A stretch of DNA of 41,619 nucleotides from Terriglobales bacterium (lineage in GTDB: Bacteria; Acidobacteriota; Terriglobia; Terriglobales; Acidobacteriaceae), in assembly GCA_030038475.1 (NCBI GenBank), contig JASHOU010000208.1, positions 1-41,619 on the forward strand, given 5' to 3'. Shown one piece after another: positions 28,194 to 36,903 of this stretch. Made by a program: the position numbers and the translations under genes. Each line of letters begins with the position of its first letter. Positions within the stretch are counted from its first letter, which is position 1. The notes under the pieces are model-generated. The model did not search any database. It had not been told where the DNA came from and was given only the letters and a program-made list of their open reading frames with translations.

Positions 28194-29117
28194 GTGCTAA
28201 AATTACACGTGCCCGCCGATTCCATTAGCCTCATTGCCATTGATATTGACGGGACCCTGCTGAGCCCGGAATTCCGCATTTCGGATACCGATCTGGCAAC
28301 CCTCCGCCGCGTGCATGCCCAGGGCACCGAGATCATCCTGGTCACCGGACGCCGCCATGCTTTCGCTCTACCCATTGCCGAGCAGCTGGGATTCGATCTC
28401 TGGCTGATCAGCTCGAATGGCGCGATCACGCGCTCGCTCAGCGGAGAGACTTTCCATCGCGATCTGCTCCCCGAGCGAAGCTGCCGGCAGCTGGTTCAGG
28501 TGATGCAAGAATTCCGCGGTCAAACCGTTCTTACTTTTGACCACGACGATCTTCACGATGACGCCGGCACGATCGTGATTGAGCGCCTCGATCAGCTTGA
28601 ACTCAGCATCCAGCGCTGGCTGCAGAAGAACATGCAGTACATCCAATTCGTGATTCCGATCGAGAAGTCGCTGACTACCGATCCGGTGCAGGCAATGTTC
28701 TGCGGCCCGATTGCGGACATGCGACGGGCGTTGCAGATCCTTGAAAACTGCGGCCTGCCGATCACGGTCCTGCGCACTGAGTATCCCGGCCGCGACCTTT
28801 CTATTGTCGATGTGCTGAATGTAGGCTGCTCCAAGGGACACGCGCTCGAACGTTGGGCCAAACACCGCGGCATTGCCCGCGAGCAGGTCATGGCCATCGG
28901 AGATAACTACAACGATATTGAAATGCTTGCCTTTGCCGGCCAGCCTTTTATCATGGGGAATGCATCTGAAGAGTTGCGCTCGCGCGGCTGGACGCTGACG
29001 CGCTCGAACGCGGAGAGCGGAGTGACGGCCGCCATTGAGTACGCGCTGGATGGAAAAGAGATCGAAGCGGCTGCGGTTGAGCAGATTAGCGGGCCGGCGA
29101 TTGGGGTCAGTCTTTGA
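28194..29117 (+). CDS. HAD-superfamily phosphatase, Cof/IIB type
   Basis: 307 aa from GTG 28194 (a second GTG at 28209 is possible). Motif I AIDIDGTLL with Asp17/Asp19, motif II LVTGR, motif III Lys in CSKGHALERW, and motif IV GDNYNDIEML with the metal Asp residues. The cap between about 90 and 190 is the C2 type of Cof proteins, which dephosphorylate sugar phosphates, FMN and similar metabolites. The substrate cannot be told from the sequence. No operon partner on this side. Confidence 0.88.
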   Translation: MLKLHVPADSISLIAIDIDGTLLSPEFRISDTDLATLRRVHAQGTEIILVTGRRHAFALPIAEQLGFDLWLISSNGAITRSLSGETFHRDLLPERSCRQLVQVMQEFRGQTVLTFDHDDLHDDAGTIVIERLDQLELSIQRWLQKNMQYIQFVIPIEKSLTTDPVQAMFCGPIADMRRALQILENCGLPITVLRTEYPGRDLSIVDVLNVGCSKGHALERWAKHRGIAREQVMAIGDNYNDIEMLAFAGQPFIMGNASEELRSRGWTLTRSNAESGVTAAIEYALDGKEIEAAAVEQISGPAIGVSL

Positions 29118-29152
29118 TGGGGCAGTCTTTGATAGGTCAGCACTTGAAGCAT

Positions 29153-29211
29153 GTCCCTCGACTGCGAAGATCGTCCGCCGCGCGGACGATCTTCTTCGCT
29201 CGGGGTGACAG
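29153..29211. repeat. Hairpin repeat between HAD and transglycosylase genes
   Basis: A 12-bp perfect stem (gaagatcgtccg at 29166-29177 with cggacgatcttc at 29183-29194) and a 5-nt loop, flanked by gtccctcgactgc on one side and ttcgctcggggtgac on the other. No T-run follows, so it is less like a terminator than a REP-type element. It ends about 10 nt before the next start codon. Confidence 0.5.
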
Positions 29212-29220
29212 CAAGACAAG

Positions 29221-30093
29221 ATGATTCGCCGAAGAACACCATCGACGCGGACAGCTGCGAGAATCGCGGCGAAGGCTGCCGCGTTTTTATTTGCCATGGC
29301 GCTGGTTCTATTCGGTCAGCCCGCCACAGCGGCCGAATTGGCGATCCTGCGCAACGGATTCAGTATTCGCTACGATCACCGGCTGGCGATGGGGGCAACA
29401 ACCCGCCTGTATTTCGGAAGCGACGATACGAATTTCACCGACGTGCCCACCGAAGAAATCACCGGCTACGAAAAGGATCTGGCCTTGCCTGTGGCAGATT
29501 CGGAGCACGCTAGCGCTACGGAAACTCGCTCCGCAAAATCATCGTCGGCCACGTCTGCACTGCCTTTGAACGAAGTCGTGAACACCGCCAGCACTGCCTA
29601 TCACCTCGATCCCGACCTGGTGAACAGTGTGATTCACGCGGAAAGCGGATTCAACTCGCGCGCCGTTTCTCCGAAAGGCGCTCGCGGACTGATGCAGCTC
29701 ATGCCGTCGACCGCCAGCCAACTCGGCGTCAACGATGCTTTCGATCCGCAGGCCAATGTTACCGGCGGAAGCCGTTACCTGCGCGAACTTCTGGAACGCT
29801 ACAATTTCGACCTAATCAAGGCCTTGGCCGCTTATAACGCCGGACCGGAGCGCGTGGAGCAGTATCAGGGAGTGCCGCCATTTCGCGAAACCCAGGCCTA
29901 CGTGGCCCGCATCGTGCACGAATACAACACCAAGAAGATTGCCCAAGAAAAGGCAGAGAAGGCGGCGAAGCGAAAGCAACTCTCTGCCAAGTCAGCCAAC
30001 AAAGCGCCGACTCACACCGCCGCCCGTGCTACTTCAAAACCTAATGCTTCAAAACCTGCCGGCACTGCCATTGCCGAAAAATCGCCGCATTAA
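29221..30093 (+). CDS. Lytic transglycosylase (SLT, Slt70/MltE-like)
   Basis: 290 aa. A basic N-terminus and hydrophobic segment (about 14-33) act as signal or anchor. Residues 38-90 are a short beta-rich module (LRNGFSIRYDHRLAMGATTRLYF) often seen before SLT domains in Acidobacteriota. The SLT domain (about 118-235) has catalytic Glu141 in IHAESGFNSRAVSPKGARGL, then GLMQLMPSTA and AYNAGPERVEQY. It cuts peptidoglycan between MurNAc and GlcNAc leaving anhydroMurNAc. The C-terminal 55 residues are a Lys/Ala-rich tail. Confidence 0.92.
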   Translation: MIRRRTPSTRTAARIAAKAAAFLFAMALVLFGQPATAAELAILRNGFSIRYDHRLAMGATTRLYFGSDDTNFTDVPTEEITGYEKDLALPVADSEHASATETRSAKSSSATSALPLNEVVNTASTAYHLDPDLVNSVIHAESGFNSRAVSPKGARGLMQLMPSTASQLGVNDAFDPQANVTGGSRYLRELLERYNFDLIKALAAYNAGPERVEQYQGVPPFRETQAYVARIVHEYNTKKIAQEKAEKAAKRKQLSAKSANKAPTHTAARATSKPNASKPAGTAIAEKSPH

Positions 30094-30188
30094 TCGCGCC
30101 CATGCTAAACGTTATTGCTTCGACAGCATCCCGCGGCGGGAGGTAACGTTGACCCTGCCTCATTGCTCATTTACCTTCAACTAGGGAC

Positions 30189-31298
30189 GTGCTTCATTGC
30201 GTCGGTCTTTTTGCGGCTTCGCACTGCATGAATAGCAAGAAAAATCTGGCGTACGCAATCGTTTTCATCGTGCTCCTCGCGCTGGTCTATTTGCAGTTCC
30301 GGACTTGGCGGAATTTTGACTGGGCGCGCCTTTTTCAATACGGATTAAATTGGCGTAACATCTTCTACGGCGTGGTGTACATCTATCTCGCTTATCTGCT
30401 CCGTGCGGTGCGATGGAAAATCTTTCTTCGGCCGGTTCGTAAGCAAACGACGATCATCGGACTCATTCCACCCACCATGATCGGATTTACCGCTCTGGCG
30501 TTGCTTGGCCGTCCCGGCGAATTGGTTCGACCGTACTTGATCGCGCGCCATGAGAACTTGCCTTTCGCCTCGCAAGTGGCGGTGTGGGCAGTGGAACGCA
30601 TCTTTGACATCGGCGCTTTCACGGTGATACTGGTGGCAGCTATTTTTCTTCCCTCGCAGTTGCATCAGTTCGCCCTGGCAGCCACTCCTGAGATGAAGCA
30701 TGGCATTTACTTGATCGGCTATGCCCTGATCGCGCTGGTTCTCGGCCTTCTTACCGTGGCCGTCCTCATGTCCTATCGCGGAAATCGCATCGCGGGTTGG
30801 GTTGAAAACCGATTTGCCCACCTCGCCCAAAATCTCGGGCATCGCATTGCTCACAAAATTCGTGAATTTACCGACGGCCTCAACACCATTCACGGTCCGC
30901 TCGCGTTTTTGCAGCTTTCGAGCGTATCGGTGCTGATGTGGTGGGTGATCGCGCTCGCCTATATGGAGGTCACGCGGGCTTACGGTCCGCCGATGGCCAC
31001 CATGGGATCCACCAAGGTTCTGCTTCTCATCGGGTCGAGCATGGTGGGCTCGCTGGTTCAACTACCTGGGGTGGGCGGCGGATCGCAACTCGCGACCATC
31101 AGCGCCCTCGACCATGTCTTTGGCATTGTCCCGAAAGAACTCACGGTCAGCTGCGGCATCATGCTGTGGCTGGTGACGTTTGTCGCCGTCGTTCCCGTTG
31201 GACTGTTGCTCTCGCATCACGAGCGTCTGTCGCTGCGCAAACTTTCCCGGGAAACTGAGCAGGCGGAAGAGGCCGGAGTGGTGGAGGAAACAACGTGA
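30189..31298 (+). CDS. UPF0104 / lysylphosphatidylglycerol-synthase-type membrane protein
   Basis: 369 aa from GTG 30189, or 356 aa from ATG 30228 (MNSKKNLAYAIVF), which starts nearer the first membrane helix; neither start has a clear ribosome site. Six to eight membrane segments, with LLRAVRWKIFLRPV, LLGRPGELVRPYLIARHENLPF and AVERIFDIGAF typical of the MprF-flippase-like (LPG_synthase_TM) family. The catalytic lysyl-transferase domain of MprF is absent, so lipid translocation is more likely than synthesis. Follows the transglycosylase gene on the same strand. Confidence 0.85.
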   Translation: MLHCVGLFAASHCMNSKKNLAYAIVFIVLLALVYLQFRTWRNFDWARLFQYGLNWRNIFYGVVYIYLAYLLRAVRWKIFLRPVRKQTTIIGLIPPTMIGFTALALLGRPGELVRPYLIARHENLPFASQVAVWAVERIFDIGAFTVILVAAIFLPSQLHQFALAATPEMKHGIYLIGYALIALVLGLLTVAVLMSYRGNRIAGWVENRFAHLAQNLGHRIAHKIREFTDGLNTIHGPLAFLQLSSVSVLMWWVIALAYMEVTRAYGPPMATMGSTKVLLLIGSSMVGSLVQLPGVGGGSQLATISALDHVFGIVPKELTVSCGIMLWLVTFVAVVPVGLLLSHHERLSLRKLSRETEQAEEAGVVEETT

Positions 31299-31409
31299 GT
31301 AGCTCGCGAGGCTCAGTTTCCAGTTGGCCGACAATTCGAGCAGAACCGTTCTACCGACTGCTGCGACGCAGTCTAGTCCGAGTAGGCCTGCTGTCTTCTC
31401 GGGGGAGCT

Positions 31410-32330
31410 TTATCGCGCTAAATGGAACGCCTTAACCCAGGGAACGAGGTTAGGCAAGAAGTCGCCGGCAGCATGCACAATGACCACGACTGCGAAATTC
31501 TTGGTCCGCATCCATAAAACGCCGACAAACAAGCTCGCGAGGGATGTCATCACGATCGCATATCCAACCGCCATTAGCAGGGAGGGATGCGAGCCAAGTG
31601 ATTCCTGCGTGGCTGGCGTACGCAGGTAAAAGCCAGGCGCGTGCACTAAGCCAAAGAGCAGAGCCGCCAGGACAAGGCCACCCCAAGATGACCGCAGCAA
31701 GGCAGCAAGGCGTTCCTGCAGCAGCACGCGGAAGAAAAATCCCTCGACGACGCCAACTTCGATCACCAGCCACGCGAAGCTAAGCGGTGCAGCAAGTGCG
31801 ATCACCCAAACCGGCAAATGTGCACTGCGAATGTCGTGCAGCCCGCGCCCTAGGAACGATTGCATGAGGAGAACAGCCAAGGACATCCACAGCGCGGGGC
31901 GGAGTGCGGTCCTGGTCAATGAAACTGGAGCGAGTTCGTTGATCTTGTACCCTGAGGCCAAAAACACCGCTCCAGGAACAACAAATATCGCGAGCTTCAA
32001 ACCTAACCCCGTCACAGCGTGCAGCGGTTCAGTGGTAATACGTGCCACGCCGCCAAATCCCCACACAAGCACGACTGCAACAACCGCCAGATACGTGAGC
32101 AGAATCGCGGACTCCAGCACAGGCCGCAGTACATCGTACGGAAGGGAGGGAACGCGGCGCGTGGCCAGGAGGCTGATCCCGGGCAATATCACCCCCAGAA
32201 TCACCAATGCTGGGAATGCTTCGCTCGTTTCAAATCCATAGAGTTTCCGCAGCAGCAGAAAGAATATTGTCCAAAGGACGAAGTAAGCACCGACATAGAC
32301 TTTAGAGCCGGGCGAATGGATGTTTCCCAT
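31410..32330 (-). CDS. CPBP-family intramembrane protease homologue
   Basis: 306 aa with about eight membrane segments. The CPBP/Abi motifs are near 205-290: VVEGFFFRVLLQERL (motif 1, normally EExxxR; here the second Glu is Gly), LLFGLVHAPG (motif 2 His) and VIVHAAGD (motif 3 His). The changed motif 1 may weaken or abolish activity. Members process prenylated or bacteriocin-related peptides. Convergent with the UPF0104 gene and divergent from nrdR. Confidence 0.78.
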   Translation of the reverse strand: MGNIHSPGSKVYVGAYFVLWTIFFLLLRKLYGFETSEAFPALVILGVILPGISLLATRRVPSLPYDVLRPVLESAILLTYLAVVAVVLVWGFGGVARITTEPLHAVTGLGLKLAIFVVPGAVFLASGYKINELAPVSLTRTALRPALWMSLAVLLMQSFLGRGLHDIRSAHLPVWVIALAAPLSFAWLVIEVGVVEGFFFRVLLQERLAALLRSSWGGLVLAALLFGLVHAPGFYLRTPATQESLGSHPSLLMAVGYAIVMTSLASLFVGVLWMRTKNFAVVVIVHAAGDFLPNLVPWVKAFHLAR

Positions 32331-32550
32331 GCTCGTTGTTACGGGTGCGGCTGCAATTATGTTCCCGCTGGACTGGCAGACTACGAGCCAGAAGTTGGCC
32401 TCAGGATCACCAAGATCGGTTCTATTGACTCAGCAATCGTGGGCGAATCACGGGCAAACCGGAAGTTGAGTCATGCCGGTTTTCAAAACCACCATCGCTT
32501 GCGGAAGCGCCTGCTACAATCTTGGTGAACTCCGGACTGCAGCCAAGCGC

Positions 32551-33036
32551 ATGAAATGCCCCTTCTGCGGGTTTGAAAATGACAAAGTTGTGGATTCGCG
32601 CGAGAGCAAAGAGGCGGATTCCATTCGCCGCCGCCGCGAATGCCTGAAGTGCGAGAAGCGCTTCACCACCTACGAGCGCATCGACGAAATCCCCTACATG
32701 GTGGTGAAAAAAGACGGACGCCGCGAGCGTTTTGACCGGCAGAAAGTGCTCAACGGCCTGATGCGAGCCTGCGAAAAACGTCCCGTGCCCATCAGCAAAC
32801 TGGAGCAGATCGTCAATGAAGCCGAAGGCTTTGTTATCGAATCGGCCGAGCGTGAGCGCAAGACCAGCGAAATCGGCGAACTGATCATGAATCGCCTGCG
32901 CCGCCATGACAAAGTTGCGTACGTGAGGTTTGCGTCTGTCTATCTCGACTTCAAAGATGTGCAGGAATTTATGACGGAGCTGAAGGATCTGCTCAAGACC
33001 GTGCCGGAATCCAAGGCCAAAACTGGGAAAAGCTGA
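32551..33036 (+). CDS. nrdR: Transcriptional repressor NrdR
   Basis: 161 aa from ATG 32551 (MKCPFCGFENDKVVDSRES); an upstream in-frame ATG at 32473 would add 26 unrelated residues. The zinc ribbon uses the cysteines of CPFC and CLKC. The ATP-cone follows from about 49 (VVKKDGRRERFDRQKVLNGLMRAC). NrdR senses dATP/ATP and represses ribonucleotide reductase genes at NrdR boxes; no nrd gene is in the window. An octamer array starts 8 nt after the stop. Confidence 0.97.
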   Translation: MKCPFCGFENDKVVDSRESKEADSIRRRRECLKCEKRFTTYERIDEIPYMVVKKDGRRERFDRQKVLNGLMRACEKRPVPISKLEQIVNEAEGFVIESAERERKTSEIGELIMNRLRRHDKVAYVRFASVYLDFKDVQEFMTELKDLLKTVPESKAKTGKS

Positions 33037-33044
33037 TTGGGACA

Positions 33045-33120
33045 TTGAATCATTAAGACATTGAATCATTGCAAAGCTTAATTGCTCAATGATTCAATGA
33101 CTAAGTGACTCAATGGTTTC
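33045..33120 (+). repeat. Octamer array upstream of the four-helix-bundle gene
   Basis: Nine consecutive 8-nt units in one register: ttgaatca, ttaagaca, ttgaatca, ttgcaaag, cttaattg, ctcaatga, ttcaatga, ctaagtga, ctcaatgg. The first three are the opposite strand of the later tcaatgat-type words, so it is a head-to-head inverted array. It ends 4 nt before the ATG at 33121 and so replaces the usual ribosome site. Confidence 0.75.
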
Positions 33121-33441
33121 ATGAACTCTCTTGAAACAGCGGAAGAACTGAAGCAGCGTACGAAGAGCTTCGCGATCCGGATCGTAACCCTCTTTCGATC
33201 TCTGCAACATTCTCCCGACGCCCAGACCCTGGGAAAACAGCTCTTGCGTTCCGGAACGTCGGTGGCGGCAAATTATCGCGCGGTCTGTCGCGCCCGATCG
33301 CAGGCTGAGTTCATCGCAAGAATGGGTATCGTGGTGGAAGAGGCGGATGAAACCGTATTCTGGCTGGAACTGCTCGGCGAGGCGGGAGTGGTTCGTCAGG
33401 AACGGACGCAGGATTTGCGCCGAGAGGCCAACGACTGGTAA
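33121..33441 (+). CDS. Four-helix-bundle protein (23S rRNA intervening-sequence-like)
   Basis: 106 aa. ELKQRTKSFAIRIVTLFRSL, LGKQLLRSGTSVAANYRAVCRARSQAEFIARM and VVEEADETVFWLELL are the hallmark helices of the TIGR02436 family, first seen in intervening sequences of Leptospira and Coxiella 23S rRNA genes and related to the Avd protein of diversity-generating retroelements. Function is unknown in general; the basic helix surface suggests nucleic-acid binding. There is no Shine-Dalgarno, because an octamer array fills the space. A second octamer array follows the gene (33480-33527). nrdR and isocitrate dehydrogenase flank the whole unit. Confidence 0.88.
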   Translation: MNSLETAEELKQRTKSFAIRIVTLFRSLQHSPDAQTLGKQLLRSGTSVAANYRAVCRARSQAEFIARMGIVVEEADETVFWLELLGEAGVVRQERTQDLRREANDW

Positions 33442-33479
33442 GGATCTTCGGCGCATCTTTGCGAACATCGAGCATGGCG

Positions 33480-33527
33480 TTAAATGATTTAATGTCTCAA
33501 TGATTCAATGACTCAATTGTTTTAATA
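33480..33527 (+). repeat. Octamer array between four-helix-bundle gene and isocitrate dehydrogenase
   Basis: Six 8-nt units in register: ttaaatga, tttaatgt, ctcaatga, ttcaatga, ctcaattg, ttttaata. An 18-nt word (ctcaatgattcaatgact) is identical to 33085-33102. It ends 5 nt before the ATG at 33533. Confidence 0.75.
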
Positions 33528-33532
33528 GCTCT

Positions 33533-34573
33533 ATGCGCCATAAGGTAACTCTCATTCCCGGCGACGGCATCGGACCGGAAGTCGTCCAGGCGACAGTTCG
33601 CATGGTCGAAGCTACGGGTGTCAAGTTTGAATGGGAAACCTTCGCGGCTGGCGCCGAAGCGTTCGAAAAGTACCACGAGTACATTCCTAAAGAACTCGGC
33701 GAATCGATCGAGCGCACCCGTGTGGGACTCAAAGGCCCGGTGACTACGCCCATCGGTGGCGGTTTCTCGAGCATCAACGTCGAACTGCGCAAGCGCTTCG
33801 AACTGTTTGCCAACTTCCGTCCGATCCGCAATCTTCCGCATATTCCGACCCACTACCCGGGCGTGGACCTCATCGTTGTGCGCGAAAATACCGAGGGTCT
33901 TTACTCCGGCATCGAGCACGAAGTCGTTCCCGGAGTGGTGGAGAGCCTGAAGATCATCACCGAGAAGGCTTCCACTCGTATCTCGCGTTTCGCTTTCGAT
34001 TACGCGCGCAAAAACCAGCGCAAGAAAGTCCATTGCATCCACAAAGCCAACATCATGAAGTTGTCCGATGGACTATTTCTCGCCTGCTCGCGCAAAGTCT
34101 CGAAAGAATATCCCGAGATCTTCTATGGTGAGCACATCGTGGACAACACCTGCATGCAACTGGTGATGAACCCCTACCAGTACGACATCCTGCTGCTGGA
34201 GAATCTCTACGGCGACATTATTTCCGATCTGTGCGCCGGTTTGGTCGGCGGACTGGGTCTGGTCCCCGGCGCGAATTTTGGCCACGAATGCGCCATTTTT
34301 GAGGCGGTACACGGCTCCGCGCCCGACATTGCCGGGAAGAATATCGCCAATCCCACTGCTGTGCTTCGATCGGCGCTGCTCATGCTGCGTCACCTCGGCG
34401 AGGCGGATGCTGCCTGGAGGATCCGCAATGCCATCGATGAGGTCTACCGTGATCGCAGCAAACTGACCCGCGACGTGGGCGGCACGGCCAGCACTTCAGA
34501 ATTCGCCGACGCAATCATTCAGGCAATGGAGTCGCAGAATGCGACGGCAGCCGAAGCCGGAACGCGCCAGTAG
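33533..34573 (+). CDS. NAD-type isocitrate dehydrogenase (isocitrate/isopropylmalate DH family)
   Basis: 346 aa. [13 protein letters not shown] opens the fold. [16 protein letters not shown] gives the substrate-binding block, the catalytic Lys is in [13 protein letters not shown], and metal Asp residues are in [39 protein letters not shown] is the NAD-binding loop, with the NAD-preferring sequence [15 protein letters not shown]. Overall closest in feel to mitochondrial-type IDH3-like enzymes of the TCA cycle and not LeuB, because no leu genes are near and the [11 protein letters not shown] block is retained. 3-Isopropylmalate or homoisocitrate cannot be fully excluded. Confidence 0.85.
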   Translation: MRHKVTLIPGDGIGPEVVQATVRMVEATGVKFEWETFAAGAEAFEKYHEYIPKELGESIERTRVGLKGPVTTPIGGGFSSINVELRKRFELFANFRPIRNLPHIPTHYPGVDLIVVRENTEGLYSGIEHEVVPGVVESLKIITEKASTRISRFAFDYARKNQRKKVHCIHKANIMKLSDGLFLACSRKVSKEYPEIFYGEHIVDNTCMQLVMNPYQYDILLLENLYGDIISDLCAGLVGGLGLVPGANFGHECAIFEAVHGSAPDIAGKNIANPTAVLRSALLMLRHLGEADAAWRIRNAIDEVYRDRSKLTRDVGGTASTSEFADAIIQAMESQNATAAEAGTRQ

Positions 34574-34720
34574 AGACTAGTCGTATCTCGATCGGAGCCT
34601 GGCAGGTTCAAATTTGTATGAAAAGCAGATGAACCCGCTACCAACCGTCTGCTAAACTGAACCGTTTTGGAAAGCGGCCGGTGGCTGCGCCATTGGCCGG
34701 TTCTTGGGGGCTATTCTCCG

Positions 34721-35662
34721 GTGGACAATCTCAAGACTCTCGAAGTTCCCTATCATCGCGGACTGCACAACTTCGCCATCTTAACGGCCTGTGTCACTCT
34801 CGTCCTCATCGTGGCCGGAGCGCTTGTCACCAGCAATGACGCGGGTCTATCCGTTCCCGACTGGCCGACTACGTTCGGTTCGATCTACAAAATGCCGCAC
34901 ATGGTTGGCGGAGTGAAGTACGAACACGGCCATCGCATGGTAGCGGAATTTACCGGTCTGCTCACCATTATTCTGGCGATTTGGACTTGGCGCGTTGAAA
35001 AGCGGCGCTGGCTGCGCCTTCTCGGCTTGGCTGCGCTGGCGACGGTCATCATCCAGGGAATCCTCGGTGGAATCACGGTGCTTCATCTGCTTCCACCCGC
35101 TGTCTCGAGCGCGCACGCTGCCGTGGCGCAGACTTTCTTCTGCATAGCCGTTGCGATCGCTGTCTTCACCGGACGGCGTTGGGTTCAGGAGCAGCCACGC
35201 ACCGAATTCGATCAGCGGCGCCCGGCGCTTTTCACATTAACTTTGCTTTCGATTTTCGTGCTTTACGTGCAATTGATTCTCGGCGCGATGTTCCGCCACC
35301 ACGGACTGAGCTGGTGGCCGCACGTCATCAATGCTGCCGTTGTCGCGGTTGTGCTTTCCTGGACCGCAGTGCGCGCCATCTCCGTTTACTCGCACGTCGA
35401 GGCTGTCCGCCTCCCGGCCATTGCCATGCTTGGCCTGATGGTCGCACAGCTCTGCCTGGGCTTTCTCGCCTTCATCACCCGCGTCATGTGGGGAGCGGAT
35501 GCGGCACAACCTGAGCTACCTATGATTATTGCGACCGTTGTCCACGTCGCCGTGGGAGCGCTGCTTCTTGCCACTACCGTTGTGCTCGCCATCCAGGTAT
35601 GGCGGCATGTCCCCGTCGCTTTCGAAGAACGCGTTCCTAGACGGAACGCCGTTGCCGCGTAG
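34721..35662 (+). CDS. ctaA: Heme A synthase (Cox15/CtaA family)
   Basis: 313 aa from GTG 34721 (VDNLKTLEVPYHRGLHNFA), preferred to a TTG at 34667 because GGGGG lies about 11 nt upstream. It oxidises heme O to heme A for aa3 oxidases. Eight membrane segments; GALVTSNDAGLSVPDWPTTFG is the family's first loop. Heme-binding His residues appear in pairs across the repeat (EHGHRM, SSAHAAV, FRHHGLS, TVVHVAV). A TAAACT box at 34653-34658 may be its promoter. No oxidase subunit genes are next to it; an ABC ATPase gene follows. Confidence 0.92.
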   Translation: MDNLKTLEVPYHRGLHNFAILTACVTLVLIVAGALVTSNDAGLSVPDWPTTFGSIYKMPHMVGGVKYEHGHRMVAEFTGLLTIILAIWTWRVEKRRWLRLLGLAALATVIIQGILGGITVLHLLPPAVSSAHAAVAQTFFCIAVAIAVFTGRRWVQEQPRTEFDQRRPALFTLTLLSIFVLYVQLILGAMFRHHGLSWWPHVINAAVVAVVLSWTAVRAISVYSHVEAVRLPAIAMLGLMVAQLCLGFLAFITRVMWGADAAQPELPMIIATVVHVAVGALLLATTVVLAIQVWRHVPVAFEERVPRRNAVAA

Positions 35663-35672
35663 GATCTTGTTT

Positions 35673-35790
35673 GAATCGGGTCATCGGACGATCGGATCAT
35701 CGGGCGATCGGTTGATTCGAAAAAGCGAGTCTCGTGCTTGGTTAAGATGGCCGGATGGCCCGTTCATCCGATGATCCGATCATCCGAGCT
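35673..35790. repeat. Inverted pair of octamer arrays
   Basis: Left array in 8-nt steps: gaatcggg, tcatcgga, cgatcgga, tcatcggg, cgatcggt, tgattcga (35673-35720). Right array ttcatccg, atgatccg, atcatccg (35763-35786) is the opposite strand of the same words. The 42-bp centre holds no gene. Transcribed through, it could fold into a long imperfect hairpin between ctaA and the ABC ATPase gene. Confidence 0.7.
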
Positions 35791-35832
35791 GCTACGGATG
35801 ATAATCAGGTTGCTCCCGTCGTAGAATAGCCT

Positions 35833-36876
35833 GTGACCTTGAACTCAACCGCAATCGACTTCGCTTCTCCTGCCCAATCTACCGAACCTGCTGGTCAGCC
35901 CATGATTACGGTTCGAGACGTCATTCATCGTTACCAGGACCGCGCGGCGCTCAACGGCATTTCGTTTGACGTTCATCCGGCAGAACTCTTCGGCTTGCTG
36001 GGCCCGAACGGCAGCGGCAAGACTACTTTGTTCCGCATTCTTTCCACGCTCATGGTGCCGACCTCGGGCAGCGCTGAGATCGCCGGAATCGATGCGGTTC
36101 GCAATCCCGGTGTTCTCCGCCGTCACATCGGTGTTGTTTTTCAGGCGCAAAGCGTTGACCCCAAGCTCACCGCTTACGAGAACCTCTGGCATCAGGGACA
36201 CCTCTACGGCCTGCGCGGCGGGGAACTCAAAAAACGAATCACGGAAATCCTCACGCGTGTGGGATTGCTCGACCGCCGCGGCGATCGCGTGGAGACATTC
36301 TCCGGAGGCATGCAGCGCCGCATCGAGCTCGCCAAGGGGCTGCTTCATCATCCTGAGGTTTTGCTCCTCGATGAACCGACGACCGGCCTCGATCCCGGCG
36401 CCCGGCGCGACCTTTGGCAGTACCTTCAGATTCTGCGCGATGAGGAGCGCGTCTCGGTCATCGTTACCACCCACCTGATGGAAGAAGCTGAACGCTGCGA
36501 TCGGCTGGCGATTCTGAACGAGGGCAACCTGGTCGCTCTCGGCACGCCGGAGGCCCTGACGCGCGAGATTGGCGGCGACGTAATTCTGCTCGAAGCGCGC
36601 GACCCGCAAGCGTTAGCCGAGCGCATTCGCAACAAGTTCCAAGTCGATGCCGCGGTAATCGACAACCAGGTTCGCCTCGAAATCGAAAACGGACACCGCT
36701 TCGTCCCCGACGTGGTCGAAGCCTTCCCCGGAGAAATTCAGTCGCTAAGCGTGAGCAAGCCCAGCCTAGAAGATGTCTTCATCCATCGCACCGGGCACAA
36801 GTTTTGGAGTGAAGAGGCCGAGTCAGCCGCAGAAGTGGGCAAGAACAAGAATGGAAGCGGCAAGAAACATTCTTAG
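35833..36876 (+). CDS. ABC transporter ATPase (drug/lipid-export type)
   Basis: 347 aa, GTG start. Walker A GPNGSGKT (57-64), Q-loop VVFQAQSVDPKLT, signature FSGGMQRR, Walker B VLLLDEPTTGLDPGARR and switch His in VIVTTHLMEEAE are all intact. The C-terminal extension (about 250-347) with SLEDVFIHRTGHKF is typical of DrrA/NatA-type exporters. These need a membrane permease, usually encoded next to it; none is present here, since the next gene is convergent after 27 bp. In this phylum such ATPases often sit with heme A synthase genes. Confidence 0.92.
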   Translation: MTLNSTAIDFASPAQSTEPAGQPMITVRDVIHRYQDRAALNGISFDVHPAELFGLLGPNGSGKTTLFRILSTLMVPTSGSAEIAGIDAVRNPGVLRRHIGVVFQAQSVDPKLTAYENLWHQGHLYGLRGGELKKRITEILTRVGLLDRRGDRVETFSGGMQRRIELAKGLLHHPEVLLLDEPTTGLDPGARRDLWQYLQILRDEERVSVIVTTHLMEEAERCDRLAILNEGNLVALGTPEALTREIGGDVILLEARDPQALAERIRNKFQVDAAVIDNQVRLEIENGHRFVPDVVEAFPGEIQSLSVSKPSLEDVFIHRTGHKFWSEEAESAAEVGKNKNGSGKKHS

Positions 36877-36903
36877 CGCCGCAAGGTTTTCCAAACATGG
36901 TCG

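Noticed and set aside
31295-31435. 46-codon plus-strand frame from GTG overlapping the UPF0104 stop
   Set aside because: The 1-nt overlap is suggestive, but the product is Ser/Arg-rich with no fold-like pattern and it runs into the convergent CPBP gene.
33045-33527. CRISPR array
   Set aside because: Units are contiguous 8-mers without spacers; there are no 23-50 nt repeats and no cas genes.
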